From an uncultured Brevibacterium sp. (GTDB taxonomy: Bacteria; Actinomycetota; Actinomycetes; Actinomycetales; Brevibacteriaceae), in assembly GCA_902489185.1 (NCBI GenBank), contig CABTZC010000172.1:1-5035 (forward strand): a DNA stretch of 5,035 nucleotides, read 5' to 3'. This document shows, piece after piece, positions 1 to 5,035 of this stretch. Below the pieces are notes generated by a model. The model made no database searches and was not told the origin of the DNA. It saw only the letters and a list, made by a program, of their open reading frames with translations. The first letter of the stretch is position 1. The number at the start of each line of letters is the position of its first letter. Both the position numbers and the translations under genes were made by a program.

Positions 1-1815
1 GTCATCATCTCCACCGCAACACTTGCCCTGCAGTCACAGATCATCCAACGCGACCTACCCCGGCTTACGAAAACGGTAGGGGCCATCACCGGGCGGAAGC
101 CCACCTCGGCGGTATTAAAAGGACGGCGCAACTACGTGTGCCTCCACAAGCTGGGAGGCGGGTACCCGGGTGATGAAGAGTCCGCGTTGTTCGACGTTGG
201 TGCTGACATTGAAGGGCACCGAGGTGGCTCAATGACCGCGACCGAAGCCGAGATCGCGCGGATCCGGGAGTGGGCCGATGCGACCTCGACGGGGGACCGG
301 GACGACCTGGTGCCCGGCGTGTCCGACCGGACATGGTCGCTGGTGTCCGTGAACTCGTTCGACTGCCTGGGGTCCACGTGTCCCATGTTCGAAGAGTGCT
401 TTGCCGAACGCGCCAAGAACACCGCGGCAGACTCCGACATTGTGGTCACCAACCACGCGCTCTTGGCCATTGAAGCGCAAGGAGAGCAGTCGGTGCTGCC
501 GGAACATTCGGCGGTGGTGATCGACGAGGCGCACGAACTGCGCGACCGTGTGACCGGCGCGCTCACCGGGGCGATCACGCATGCGCTTCTGAGCGCAGTG
601 GTTTCCACAGCTAAGAAACACACTGCCGCCACGGCGAACACCATTCAGGCGCTCACCACGGCCAGCGACCAGTTCGCGGCTGCCCTGGAAGAACACGAGC
701 CAGGTCTGTTACGCGTGTGGCCAGAAGACCTGAGTGACGCGCTATCAGCCGTGCACGATGCGTTGCGGGATTTGAGCTCACAGGTCGGGGGAGTGTCCAA
801 GGAATCCGAGCCCGATGCTGGACGACACATGGCTCGTGCGCGCATCGATGAAGCGTATGAGCTGGTGGAGCGGTTGCTGGACCGCAACAGCAACGATGTC
901 GCGTGGATTTCGACGAATACGTTTAAGGAAACCACCACTACGTCGCTCGTAGTGGCGCCACTGAGTGTGGCGGGTACGTTGCGGAACGGGTTGTTTGCTG
1001 AGTCCACTGTAGTGGCGACATCGGCGACACTGGCGTTGGGTGGCAAGTTTGAACCGGTTGCGGCTGCCCTGGGTCTGGCAGGAGAGGATGCGCCACGGTA
1101 CGACGCGATCGACGTGGGTAGCCCGTTTGACTACCAGAAGCAGGGCATTCTCTACGTGGCCGGTCACCTGCCTAAGCCCGGCAGGTCCGGGGTTAATGTT
1201 CAGGTGTTGGACGAAATCGTGGAGCTCATTGAGGCGTCCCGAGGTGGTGCCCTAGGACTGTTTTCGTCCCGGCGTGCCGCTGAAGAGGCTGCGCAGTTTG
1301 TGCGGGAGCGCACGCGCTACCAGGTGTATTTGCAGGGCGAAGACACGCTCTCCGTTTTGGTGAGAGACTTCGCCGCCGATGATTCGGCTGTTCTGTTTGG
1401 CACCATGTCGCTGTGGCAGGGCGTGGATGTGCCCGGGCTGACCAACCGGCTGGTGCTTATTGACCGGATTCCTTTTCCACGCCCTGACGACCCGTTGTCG
1501 CAGGCGCGCACGCAGGCGGCTGCGTCGAGGGGTGCGAACGGGTTCATGGCGGTGTCGGCAACGCACGCAGCGCTTCGGTTGGCGCAGGGAGCTGGGAGGC
1601 TGATCCGCACGTCGCACGACCGCGGTGTGGTTGCGCTTTTGGACTCGCGTGCGCGCACCGCAGGTTATTCAAAGTTCTTGCTCGATTCGCTTCCGCCACT
1701 GTGGCGGACAACAAATTCTGGCCTGGTGAAGCAAGCCTTGGAGCGCCTGGCAGCTGGAGTTGTCGCCGGGGAAGTTGGCGCTGGGGCCGCTGCAGCTTCT
1801 ACAGCCGACGAATAA
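1..1815 (+). CDS. DinG/XPD-family Fe-S ATP-dependent DNA helicase, 5'-truncated by window edge
   Basis: A superfamily 2 helicase of the DinG/XPD type, expected to unwind DNA with ATP in repair or replication. Frame 1 is open from base 1 to the TAA at 1813-1815, giving 604 residues; the true start and Walker A lie upstream. Numbering from base 1, I see STATL near the start, then an iron-sulfur cysteine set: C47 (in LKGRRNYVC), C122, C127 and C133. The C-x4-C-x5-C spacing of the last three matches the DinG pattern. TNHAL follows at 150-154, the DEAH box at 175-178 (VVIDEAHEL), SATL at 341-344, GTMSLWQGVDVPG at 467-479, and motif VI QGAGRLIR at 529-536. The tail is Ala-rich and low in complexity. 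It converges on lexA and overlaps its end by 17 bp. An ATG at 136 is internal and would lose C47, so it is not the start. Family is near certain; whether it is the DinG orthologue or an actinobacterial paralogue is not decided. Confidence 0.95.
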   Translation, partial: VIISTATLALQSQIIQRDLPRLTKTVGAITGRKPTSAVLKGRRNYVCLHKLGGGYPGDEESALFDVGADIEGHRGGSMTATEAEIARIREWADATSTGDRDDLVPGVSDRTWSLVSVNSFDCLGSTCPMFEECFAERAKNTAADSDIVVTNHALLAIEAQGEQSVLPEHSAVVIDEAHELRDRVTGALTGAITHALLSAVVSTAKKHTAATANTIQALTTASDQFAAALEEHEPGLLRVWPEDLSDALSAVHDALRDLSSQVGGVSKESEPDAGRHMARARIDEAYELVERLLDRNSNDVAWISTNTFKETTTTSLVVAPLSVAGTLRNGLFAESTVVATSATLALGGKFEPVAAALGLAGEDAPRYDAIDVGSPFDYQKQGILYVAGHLPKPGRSGVNVQVLDEIVELIEASRGGALGLFSSRRAAEEAAQFVRERTRYQVYLQGEDTLSVLVRDFAADDSAVLFGTMSLWQGVDVPGLTNRLVLIDRIPFPRPDDPLSQARTQAAASRGANGFMAVSATHAALRLAQGAGRLIRTSHDRGVVALLDSRARTAGYSKFLLDSLPPLWRTTNSGLVKQALERLAAGVVAGEVGAGAAAASTADE

Positions 1816-2551
1816 CGGCGGTGACCAGACCCATGATGAGCGCGTGATCGCCGTCGATGGGTTCGTAGTCCTTGTTCTCAGGGACCAGCCACTGTTTGCC
1901 ACCTTCGCGTTTGAGTGTCTTCACGGTGGCTTCGTTGTCGAGCAGAGCTGCCACGATTTCGCCGTTGTTGGCCGTGGACTGTTTGCGCACAACGACCCAG
2001 TCGCCGTCGCAGATGGCTGCGTCGATCATGGAGTCACCTACGACCTGCAACAGGAACATCTCGCCCGACCCCACAACCTGACGGGGGAGTGGAAAGACAT
2101 CTTCAATGTGCTGTTCGGCTGTGATGGGGCCACCGGCGGCGATACGTCCCACGACAGGAACCAGCGCGGTGTTCGCGGAGGTTTCTGGAGTGATGTTGTT
2201 GTTGTACTCGATTTCATCAGGGTTGACGACTTCAAGGGCCCGAGGTCGTTTAGGATCACGGCGCACGTACCCCAAGCGTTCCAACTGGTTCAGCTGGTGA
2301 GCCACGGACGACAGAGAAGCCAGCCCGGCGGCCTGGCCGATTTCACGCATGCTTGGTGGGTAACCGTTGGTGTAGACGGCATGCTCGATGCATTCGAGGA
2401 CTTGGCGCTGACGTGGGGTCAGGCGCCTGTCGGTGCGTGACACCGAGTCTTCTGGTAGTGACCGCGAGTGCAGTGACTCCTGCTCTTGAATGTCTGCAAT
2501 GACGCTTTCGTTGCGTGGGCGCCCCCGGCCCCGCTTTGCTTTTTCTGCCAT
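1799..2551 (-). CDS. lexA: LexA, SOS response transcriptional repressor
   Basis: Dimeric repressor that binds SOS boxes and self-cleaves when stimulated by RecA on single-stranded DNA. The 250 residues comprise an N-terminal extension (1-43), a winged-helix DNA-binding domain (about 44-105, starting LTPRQRQVLECIEHAVYTNG and including SMREIGQAAGLASLSSVAHQ), and an S24 peptidase domain (about 130-250). The cleavage site is A139-G140 (GRIAAGGP), the nucleophile S174 (VVGDSMIDAAI) and the general base K211 (EATVKTL). The spacings A139-S174 (35) and S174-K211 (37) equal those of E. coli LexA (A84, S119, K156), so it should be active. I chose the ATG at 2551 because GGGAGGA precedes it. An in-frame TTG at 2599 would add 16 residues but has no Shine-Dalgarno. 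The extension carries an AT-hook-like RGRGRPR at 7-13, which is unusual. Autoregulation is likely through the operators at 2667-2749. The gene converges on the helicase with no terminator between. Confidence 0.97.
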   Translation of the reverse strand: MAEKAKRGRGRPRNESVIADIQEQESLHSRSLPEDSVSRTDRRLTPRQRQVLECIEHAVYTNGYPPSMREIGQAAGLASLSSVAHQLNQLERLGYVRRDPKRPRALEVVNPDEIEYNNNITPETSANTALVPVVGRIAAGGPITAEQHIEDVFPLPRQVVGSGEMFLLQVVGDSMIDAAICDGDWVVVRKQSTANNGEIVAALLDNEATVKTLKREGGKQWLVPENKDYEPIDGDHALIMGLVTAVIRRL

Positions 2552-2554
2552 GTT

Positions 2555-2561
2555 TCCTCCC
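2555..2561 (-). promoter_or_regulatory. lexA Shine-Dalgarno site
   Basis: Reads GGGAGGA on the - strand, ending 3 nt before the ATG at 2551-2549 (AAC spacer; core GGAGG about 5 nt away). It is a strong match to the anti-Shine-Dalgarno sequence and decides the start in favour of MAEKAKRG over the upstream in-frame TTG at 2599. Confidence 0.8.
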
Positions 2562-2568
2562 AATGTGT

Positions 2569-2583
2569 GCCGGTGTGCCCGGC
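2569..2583 (-). other. Small hairpin in the lexA leader, next to the ribosome binding site
   Basis: A perfect 5-bp inverted repeat GCCGG / CCGGC around a 5-nt loop, about 7 nt upstream of the lexA Shine-Dalgarno. All stem pairs are G-C. It has no U-run and is not a terminator. It could modestly affect translation start, but a repeat this short occurs by chance often in G+C-rich DNA. Confidence 0.25.
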
Positions 2584-2666
2584 TAAACGTGCGATCCAAA
2601 AACTGTGTCAGACCCTCCTGGAACAGTCAGGTGTGAAAGCAAATGAGATCGCGTTTGAATTTATTT

Positions 2667-2682
2667 TCGCACATTTGTTCGA
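2667..2682. promoter_or_regulatory. LexA operator (SOS box 1)
   Basis: TCGCACATTTGTTCGA matches the actinobacterial consensus TCGAAC-N4-GTTCGA at 11 of 12 defined positions; the one mismatch is C for A at position 4. It is the box nearest lexA, 116 bp from its start codon, and probably the main autoregulatory site. Its right 12 bases are repeated exactly in the degenerate box at 2689-2704. Confidence 0.88.
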
Positions 2683-2688
2683 GAAACA

Positions 2689-2704
2689 GTAGACATTTGT
2701 TCGA
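2689..2704. promoter_or_regulatory. Degenerate LexA operator (SOS box 2, one perfect half)
   Basis: GTAGACATTTGTTCGA has a perfect right half (GTTCGA) but only 2 of 6 matches on the left (8 of 12 in total). ACATTTGTTCGA occurs identically at 2671-2682 and 2693-2704, a 12-bp direct repeat with 22-bp period, about two helical turns. It may be a weak or cooperative site, or a relic of duplication. Confidence 0.5.
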
Positions 2705-2717
2705 ATGTTGTGTTCAA
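2701..2717. promoter_or_regulatory. Imperfect SOS-like palindrome with 5-bp spacer (box 3)
   Basis: TCGAAT-GTTGT-GTTCAA matches both half sites at 5 of 6 positions, but the spacer is 5 bp where LexA boxes have 4, and it shares four bases with box 2. Affinity is doubtful. I list it because it fills the gap between the good boxes and ends exactly where box 4 begins. Confidence 0.35.
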
Positions 2718-2733
2718 TAGAACATAGATTCGA
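2718..2733. promoter_or_regulatory. LexA operator (SOS box 4)
   Basis: TAGAACATAGATTCGA matches TCGAAC-N4-GTTCGA at 10 of 12 positions (A for C at position 2, A for G at position 11). It abuts box 5 with no gap, so the two form a 16-bp tandem pair, likely controlling the LysM gene 30 bp downstream. Confidence 0.75.
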
Positions 2734-2749
2734 TAGAACATTAGTTCGA
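2734..2749. promoter_or_regulatory. LexA operator (SOS box 5)
   Basis: TAGAACATTAGTTCGA matches the consensus at 11 of 12 positions (A for C at position 2). It ends 2 bp before the Shine-Dalgarno GGAGG (2752-2756) of the LysM gene, so bound LexA would cover the promoter-proximal or transcription-start region. This is the best candidate for the main operator of that gene. Confidence 0.88.
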
Positions 2750-2762
2750 ATGGAGGATTGAC

Positions 2763-3056
2763 ATGACGCGTGTAGCTCGCACATATGCGGTTCGCCGGTT
2801 GGTTGTCGTTCTTGCGTTGGTTGTTGGGGCGTTTGCTATTACCTTGGCAGTACTTCCGGCGCAGGCTTCTGAAAGCGAGAAGCCAACGCAGACAGTGACG
2901 GTGACGGTGCAGGAAGACCAGTCGTTGTGGACCATCGCTCGTGAGCACAGTGAGGGTGCTCCCACTGATCAAGTGGTTAATCAGATCAAAGTTCTCAACG
3001 GGCTCGAAGGTTCGCTTGTGCGACCCGGACAAAAGCTCGAAGTGCCCTCACGTTAA
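2763..3056 (+). CDS. LysM-domain membrane/exported protein, probable SOS cell-division suppressor (YneA/DivS/ChiZ-like position)
   Basis: A 97-residue protein. Residues 1-12 are basic (R3, R6, R11, R12). A hydrophobic segment runs from about 13 to 31 (LVVVLALVVGAFAITLAVL), followed by AQAS (34-36), where AQA|S could be a signal peptidase site; otherwise the segment is a single membrane anchor. A LysM fold covers about 44-95, with the typical QSLWTIAREH near its start and VLNGLEGSLVRPGQKLEVP at its end, so it should sit outside the membrane and bind peptidoglycan. The ATG has GGAGG (2752-2756) 6 nt upstream. It is divergent from lexA behind adjacent SOS boxes, exactly as yneA (Bacillus), divS (Corynebacterium) and Rv2719c/chiZ (Mycobacterium) are. 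Function as an SOS-induced division suppressor is inferred from architecture and position. I see no separate catalytic domain, so hydrolase activity is not supported. hisC follows after 9 nt. Confidence 0.88.
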   Translation: MTRVARTYAVRRLVVVLALVVGAFAITLAVLPAQASESEKPTQTVTVTVQEDQSLWTIAREHSEGAPTDQVVNQIKVLNGLEGSLVRPGQKLEVPSR

Positions 3057-3065
3057 ACTCGTGGC

Positions 3066-4196
3066 GTGGTTGAAAATCTTCCGGTTCGAAACGATTTGCG
3101 CGGTGCAAAGCCATATGGCGCACCGGTGCACGATGTGCCCGTCCGTCTCAACGTCAACGAGAACTCTTATGACGTTCCGCCGGTCGTGGTCGAGGCGCTG
3201 CAGAAGAACCTTGGGGAGGAGCTGCAACATCTCAACCGTTACCCGGACCGCGAATTCACTCGTTTGCGGGAGCTCCTGTCGCAGTACCTGTCCACGGTTC
3301 TGCAAAAGCAGGGAAACGGTAAGCTCACTCAGATTCCGCCCGAATGGATCTGGGCAGCCAATGGCTCGAACGAAGTTCTGTCTCACATTGTCCAAGCGTT
3401 TGCAGGGCCAGGACGTACGGCGCTCGGGTTTGAGCCCAGCTATTCGATGCACCCGCTTATCACCACATCGACGGGTGCCACATGGATCAAAGCCTCACGC
3501 AACGATGACTTCACACTGGATGCTGACACGGCAGTTAACGCAGTGCGTGAGCACAAGCCAGATGTCACGTTCATCTGTACTCCAAACAACCCCACTGGTT
3601 GTTCAACTTCGCTCCACGTCGTAGAAGCAGTTCTCAAAGAGACGGAAGGAATCGTCATTGTCGACGAGGCCTACGCCGAATTTGCGCGGCCCGGTTTCCG
3701 CACTGCACTCGACCTTTTGCCAGACAACCCGCGCTTGGTCGTTTCCCGCACCATGAGCAAAGCCTTTGCCTTTGCCGGTGCACGCGTCGGTTACGCCGTT
3801 GCGCACCCAGACTTTATCGACGTCCTGCGCCTGGTGCGTCTGCCGTATCACCTGTCCCGCCTGACCCAAGCAGCGGCTTGTGCGGCACTTGAACATACGC
3901 CGGCGCTGCTGGAAAACGTGGAACGCCTCGTGGAATCGCGCAACACCATGAGCGAAGCGTTGACAGAACTGGGATACTCGGTCGTGCCTAGTGATTCGAA
4001 CTTCCTGATGTTCGGCAACATCACTGACCCGCAGGCCATGTTCGAAGAACTCCTCGCGCACGGTGTCCTGGTACGCAACAACGGAATCCCTGGTCACCTG
4101 CGCGTTAACGCAGGAACCGACTTCGAAACTACGGAATTCATTCGCGCAATCACAGACGTGACGCGAACCCACCCTCACCTCCAAGGACAGGCATGA
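3066..4196 (+). CDS. hisC: Histidinol-phosphate aminotransferase
   Basis: Cytosolic PLP enzyme of fold type I that converts imidazole-acetol phosphate plus glutamate to L-histidinol phosphate plus 2-oxoglutarate, the step after HisB. At 376 residues it is of normal length. The N-terminus (LPVRNDLRGAKPYGAP, then VRLNVNENSYDVPP) is typical of HisC. Other motifs are NGSNE at 99-103, TPNNPTG at 172-178, VDEAYAEF at 199-206, the PLP lysine K232 in SRTMSKAFAFAGARVGY, R240, and the substrate carboxylate arginine R346 in HLRVNAGTD. I take the GTG at 3066 because the conserved LPVR/LRG segment begins 4 residues later and the next in-frame GTG (V21) would remove it. No good Shine-Dalgarno precedes it. 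The LysM stop TAA (3054-3056) is 9 nt upstream in the same frame, suggesting translational coupling. It overlaps hisB by ATGA. A broader aromatic aminotransferase activity is possible, but the hisB partner favours HisC. Confidence 0.95.
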   Translation: MVENLPVRNDLRGAKPYGAPVHDVPVRLNVNENSYDVPPVVVEALQKNLGEELQHLNRYPDREFTRLRELLSQYLSTVLQKQGNGKLTQIPPEWIWAANGSNEVLSHIVQAFAGPGRTALGFEPSYSMHPLITTSTGATWIKASRNDDFTLDADTAVNAVREHKPDVTFICTPNNPTGCSTSLHVVEAVLKETEGIVIVDEAYAEFARPGFRTALDLLPDNPRLVVSRTMSKAFAFAGARVGYAVAHPDFIDVLRLVRLPYHLSRLTQAAACAALEHTPALLENVERLVESRNTMSEALTELGYSVVPSDSNFLMFGNITDPQAMFEELLAHGVLVRNNGIPGHLRVNAGTDFETTEFIRAITDVTRTHPHLQGQA

Positions 4197-4792
4197 CCCG
4201 CACAGCAACGGTTACACGAACCACCTCGGAATCCGACGTCACCGTCAGCCTCAACCTCGACGGGGCCGGAACCTCTACCATCTCAACGGGCGTTCCGTTC
4301 TTCGACCACATGCTCACGGCGCTGTCCAAGCACTCGTGCATCGACATGGAGATCAGCGCAACCGGTGACACACATATCGACGTTCACCACACCGTGGAAG
4401 ACACGTCGATTGTGATCGGCCAAGCGCTCAAAGAAGCGCTGGGCACAAAAGCCGGAATCCGCAGGTACGGACACGCGTATGTGCCACTGGACGAAAGCCT
4501 GGCGCGGGCCGTGGTCGATATCTCCGGGCGCCCGTACTTTGTCCACACAGGAGAACCTGAAGGACAGCAGTACCACCTGATCGGCGGGCACTTCACCGGA
4601 TCAATGGTGGGGCACGCGTTAGAATCGCTGAGTATTTCAGCTGGGCTGACAGCTCACGTGACGTTGTTGGCGGGGCGCGACCCCCACCACATTGCCGAAG
4701 CCCAGTTCAAAGCGTTCGCGCGAGCACTGCGCACAGCAGTCGAATCCGACCCTCGCACCGACGCCATTCCATCCACTAAAGGAGCCTTGTGA
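4193..4792 (+). CDS. hisB: Imidazoleglycerol-phosphate dehydratase (monofunctional)
   Basis: Dehydrates D-erythro-imidazole-glycerol phosphate to imidazole-acetol phosphate, the substrate of HisC; a manganese-dependent, oligomeric cytosolic enzyme. The 199 residues match the monofunctional IGPD length, without the N-terminal phosphatase found in enteric HisB. Diagnostic motifs are GVPFFDHMLTALSKH (33-47), DVHHTVEDT (63-71, with metal ligands H65, H66 and E69), LDES (99-102, with E101) and DPHHIAEAQFKAFARAL (163-179, with H165, H166 and E169). The fold is a tandem duplication, and both histidine-rich half-sites are intact. The ATG overlaps the hisC stop as ATGA, with AAGGA at 4183-4187 about 5 nt upstream. 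Its own stop overlaps the next start as GTGA. This tight packing indicates one his transcript. Confidence 0.97.
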   Translation: MTRTATVTRTTSESDVTVSLNLDGAGTSTISTGVPFFDHMLTALSKHSCIDMEISATGDTHIDVHHTVEDTSIVIGQALKEALGTKAGIRRYGHAYVPLDESLARAVVDISGRPYFVHTGEPEGQQYHLIGGHFTGSMVGHALESLSISAGLTAHVTLLAGRDPHHIAEAQFKAFARALRTAVESDPRTDAIPSTKGAL

Positions 4793-5035
4793 GCCGGACT
4801 GTCATCGTCCCCCCGTTTGGACTTCCCAAACAGCTTGCCGCTGCATGCAAACTGAACAACATCGACGGATATGTCGTCCCAGTCGGCGACTTTTCAGCGG
4901 TCGTGCAGCAGTCGTCCTCAACCGAGGAAGGCAACCGTGCAGCCTCGGCGATTTCCAAACTGGCGGGGAAGCACGAAGTCTTGCTGCTGACCCGTGCGGA
5001 TGAACACATCGACGCCGGACACTACCGCCATGGAA
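4789..5035 (+). CDS. Unrecognised protein encoded in the his operon, 3'-truncated by window edge
   Basis: A GTG at 4789 opens a frame that stays open to the window end (82 codons). It is real because AAAGGAG lies at 4778-4784, 4 nt upstream, it overlaps the hisB stop as GTGA like the hisC-hisB junction, and its sequence is protein-like: MSRTVIVPPFGLPKQLAAAC, a hydrophobic IDGYVVPVGDFSAVV (25-39), a polar Ser/Glu stretch (42-49), then a helix-like stretch and EVLLLTRADEH (63-73). The strands and helices suggest a soluble alpha/beta protein; I see no signal peptide or membrane segment. I do not recognise a family. In actinobacterial his clusters the next known gene is often hisH, but the N-terminus lacks the HisH pattern (a short strand followed by G-N-xx-S) and I do not call it that. 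Confidence 0.75.
   Translation, partial: MSRTVIVPPFGLPKQLAAACKLNNIDGYVVPVGDFSAVVQQSSSTEEGNRAASAISKLAGKHEVLLLTRADEHIDAGHYRHG

Larger units (their letters stand above)
2552..2666. other. lexA 5' leader / intergenic spacer
   Basis: About 115 bp separate the lexA start from the nearest good SOS box. I find no convincing gene here on either strand, no tRNA-like element and no further SOS box. The A+T-rich stretch at 2656-2667 (on the - strand AAAATAAATTCA) could hold the lexA -10 region, with the SOS box at 2667-2682 inside the promoter, but I could not find a good -35 and do not call a promoter. Confidence 0.5.

Noticed and set aside
132..1167. Several long - strand open frames opposite the helicase
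   Set aside because: The + frame carries all the expected helicase motifs in order; the opposite frames are mutually overlapping and low in complexity (Ser/Thr/Arg-rich).
1789..1805. Inverted-repeat-like GCTGCAGC...CAGC at the lexA/helicase junction as a terminator
   Set aside because: The stem is short and imperfect and no T-run follows on either strand.
1760..2440. 226-codon open frame on the + strand across lexA
   Set aside because: It lies opposite an unmistakable lexA with intact catalytic residues, and its translation has no recognisable domain; it is a shadow of G+C-rich codon use.
2552..2599. In-frame N-terminal extension of LexA by 16 residues from a TTG at 2599
   Set aside because: No Shine-Dalgarno precedes it, whereas the ATG at 2551 has GGGAGGA just upstream; the extra residues are not protein-like for LexA.
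2486..2692. 68-codon + strand frame spanning the start of lexA and the leader
   Set aside because: It begins inside lexA antisense, lacks a Shine-Dalgarno and ends in the operator cluster; composition looks non-coding.
2689..2725. A specific -35/-10 promoter for the LysM gene, for example TTGTTC at 2697-2702 with GAACAT at 2720-2725
   Set aside because: The -10 matches TATAAT at only 3 of 6 positions, and several equally weak pairs exist, so no single promoter can be supported.
2896..2910. GTGACG repeat inside the LysM gene
   Set aside because: Only two and a half copies, explained by the coded TVTVTV strand; not a repeat element.
2661..3032. 123-codon open frame on the - strand across the operator region and the LysM gene
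   Set aside because: No ribosome binding site, it overlaps the LysM gene with a clear fold, and it would run through the SOS boxes.

Overview
The window looks like a chromosomal segment from a moderately high-G+C actinobacterium, most likely in or near the order Micrococcales. The evidence is the LexA sequence style, the actinobacterial SOS-box type (TCGAAC-N4-GTTCGA), GTG starts, and the arrangement lexA / divergent LysM gene / his genes. I cannot name a genus. There is no sign of mobile DNA, CRISPR, tRNA or rRNA genes.

Layout, left to right. (1) Positions 1-1815, + strand: the C-terminal 604 residues of a DinG/XPD-type iron-sulfur DNA helicase, cut by the left edge. (2) Positions 1799-2551, - strand: lexA, the SOS repressor, converging on the helicase and overlapping its 3' end by 17 bp. 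(3) Positions 2552-2762: a 211-bp divergent intergenic region. Its right half carries a dense cluster of LexA-type operators, three good and two degenerate; its left half is a lexA leader of about 115 bp. (4) Positions 2763-3056, + strand: a 97-aa membrane-anchored or secreted LysM protein, in the position and architecture of the SOS cell-division suppressors YneA, DivS and ChiZ. (5) Positions 3066-4196 hisC, 4193-4792 hisB, then from 4789 past the right edge an unrecognised gene, all + strand and tightly packed (9-nt gap, then ATGA and GTGA overlaps).

How it works together. LexA should repress itself and the divergent LysM gene through the shared operator cluster. On DNA damage, LexA self-cleavage (Ala139-Gly140, with Ser174 and Lys211 as catalytic dyad) would release both, and the LysM protein would plausibly delay division. 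The most thought-provoking feature is that hisC follows the LysM stop codon by only 9 nt, in the same reading frame, with no visible terminator and no clear Shine-Dalgarno sequence. The histidine genes therefore appear to sit downstream of an SOS promoter unless an internal promoter exists. HisB and HisC catalyse consecutive steps of histidine synthesis (IGP to imidazole-acetol phosphate to histidinol phosphate). The last, unfinished gene is translationally coupled to hisB and is a candidate conserved his-operon protein of unknown role.
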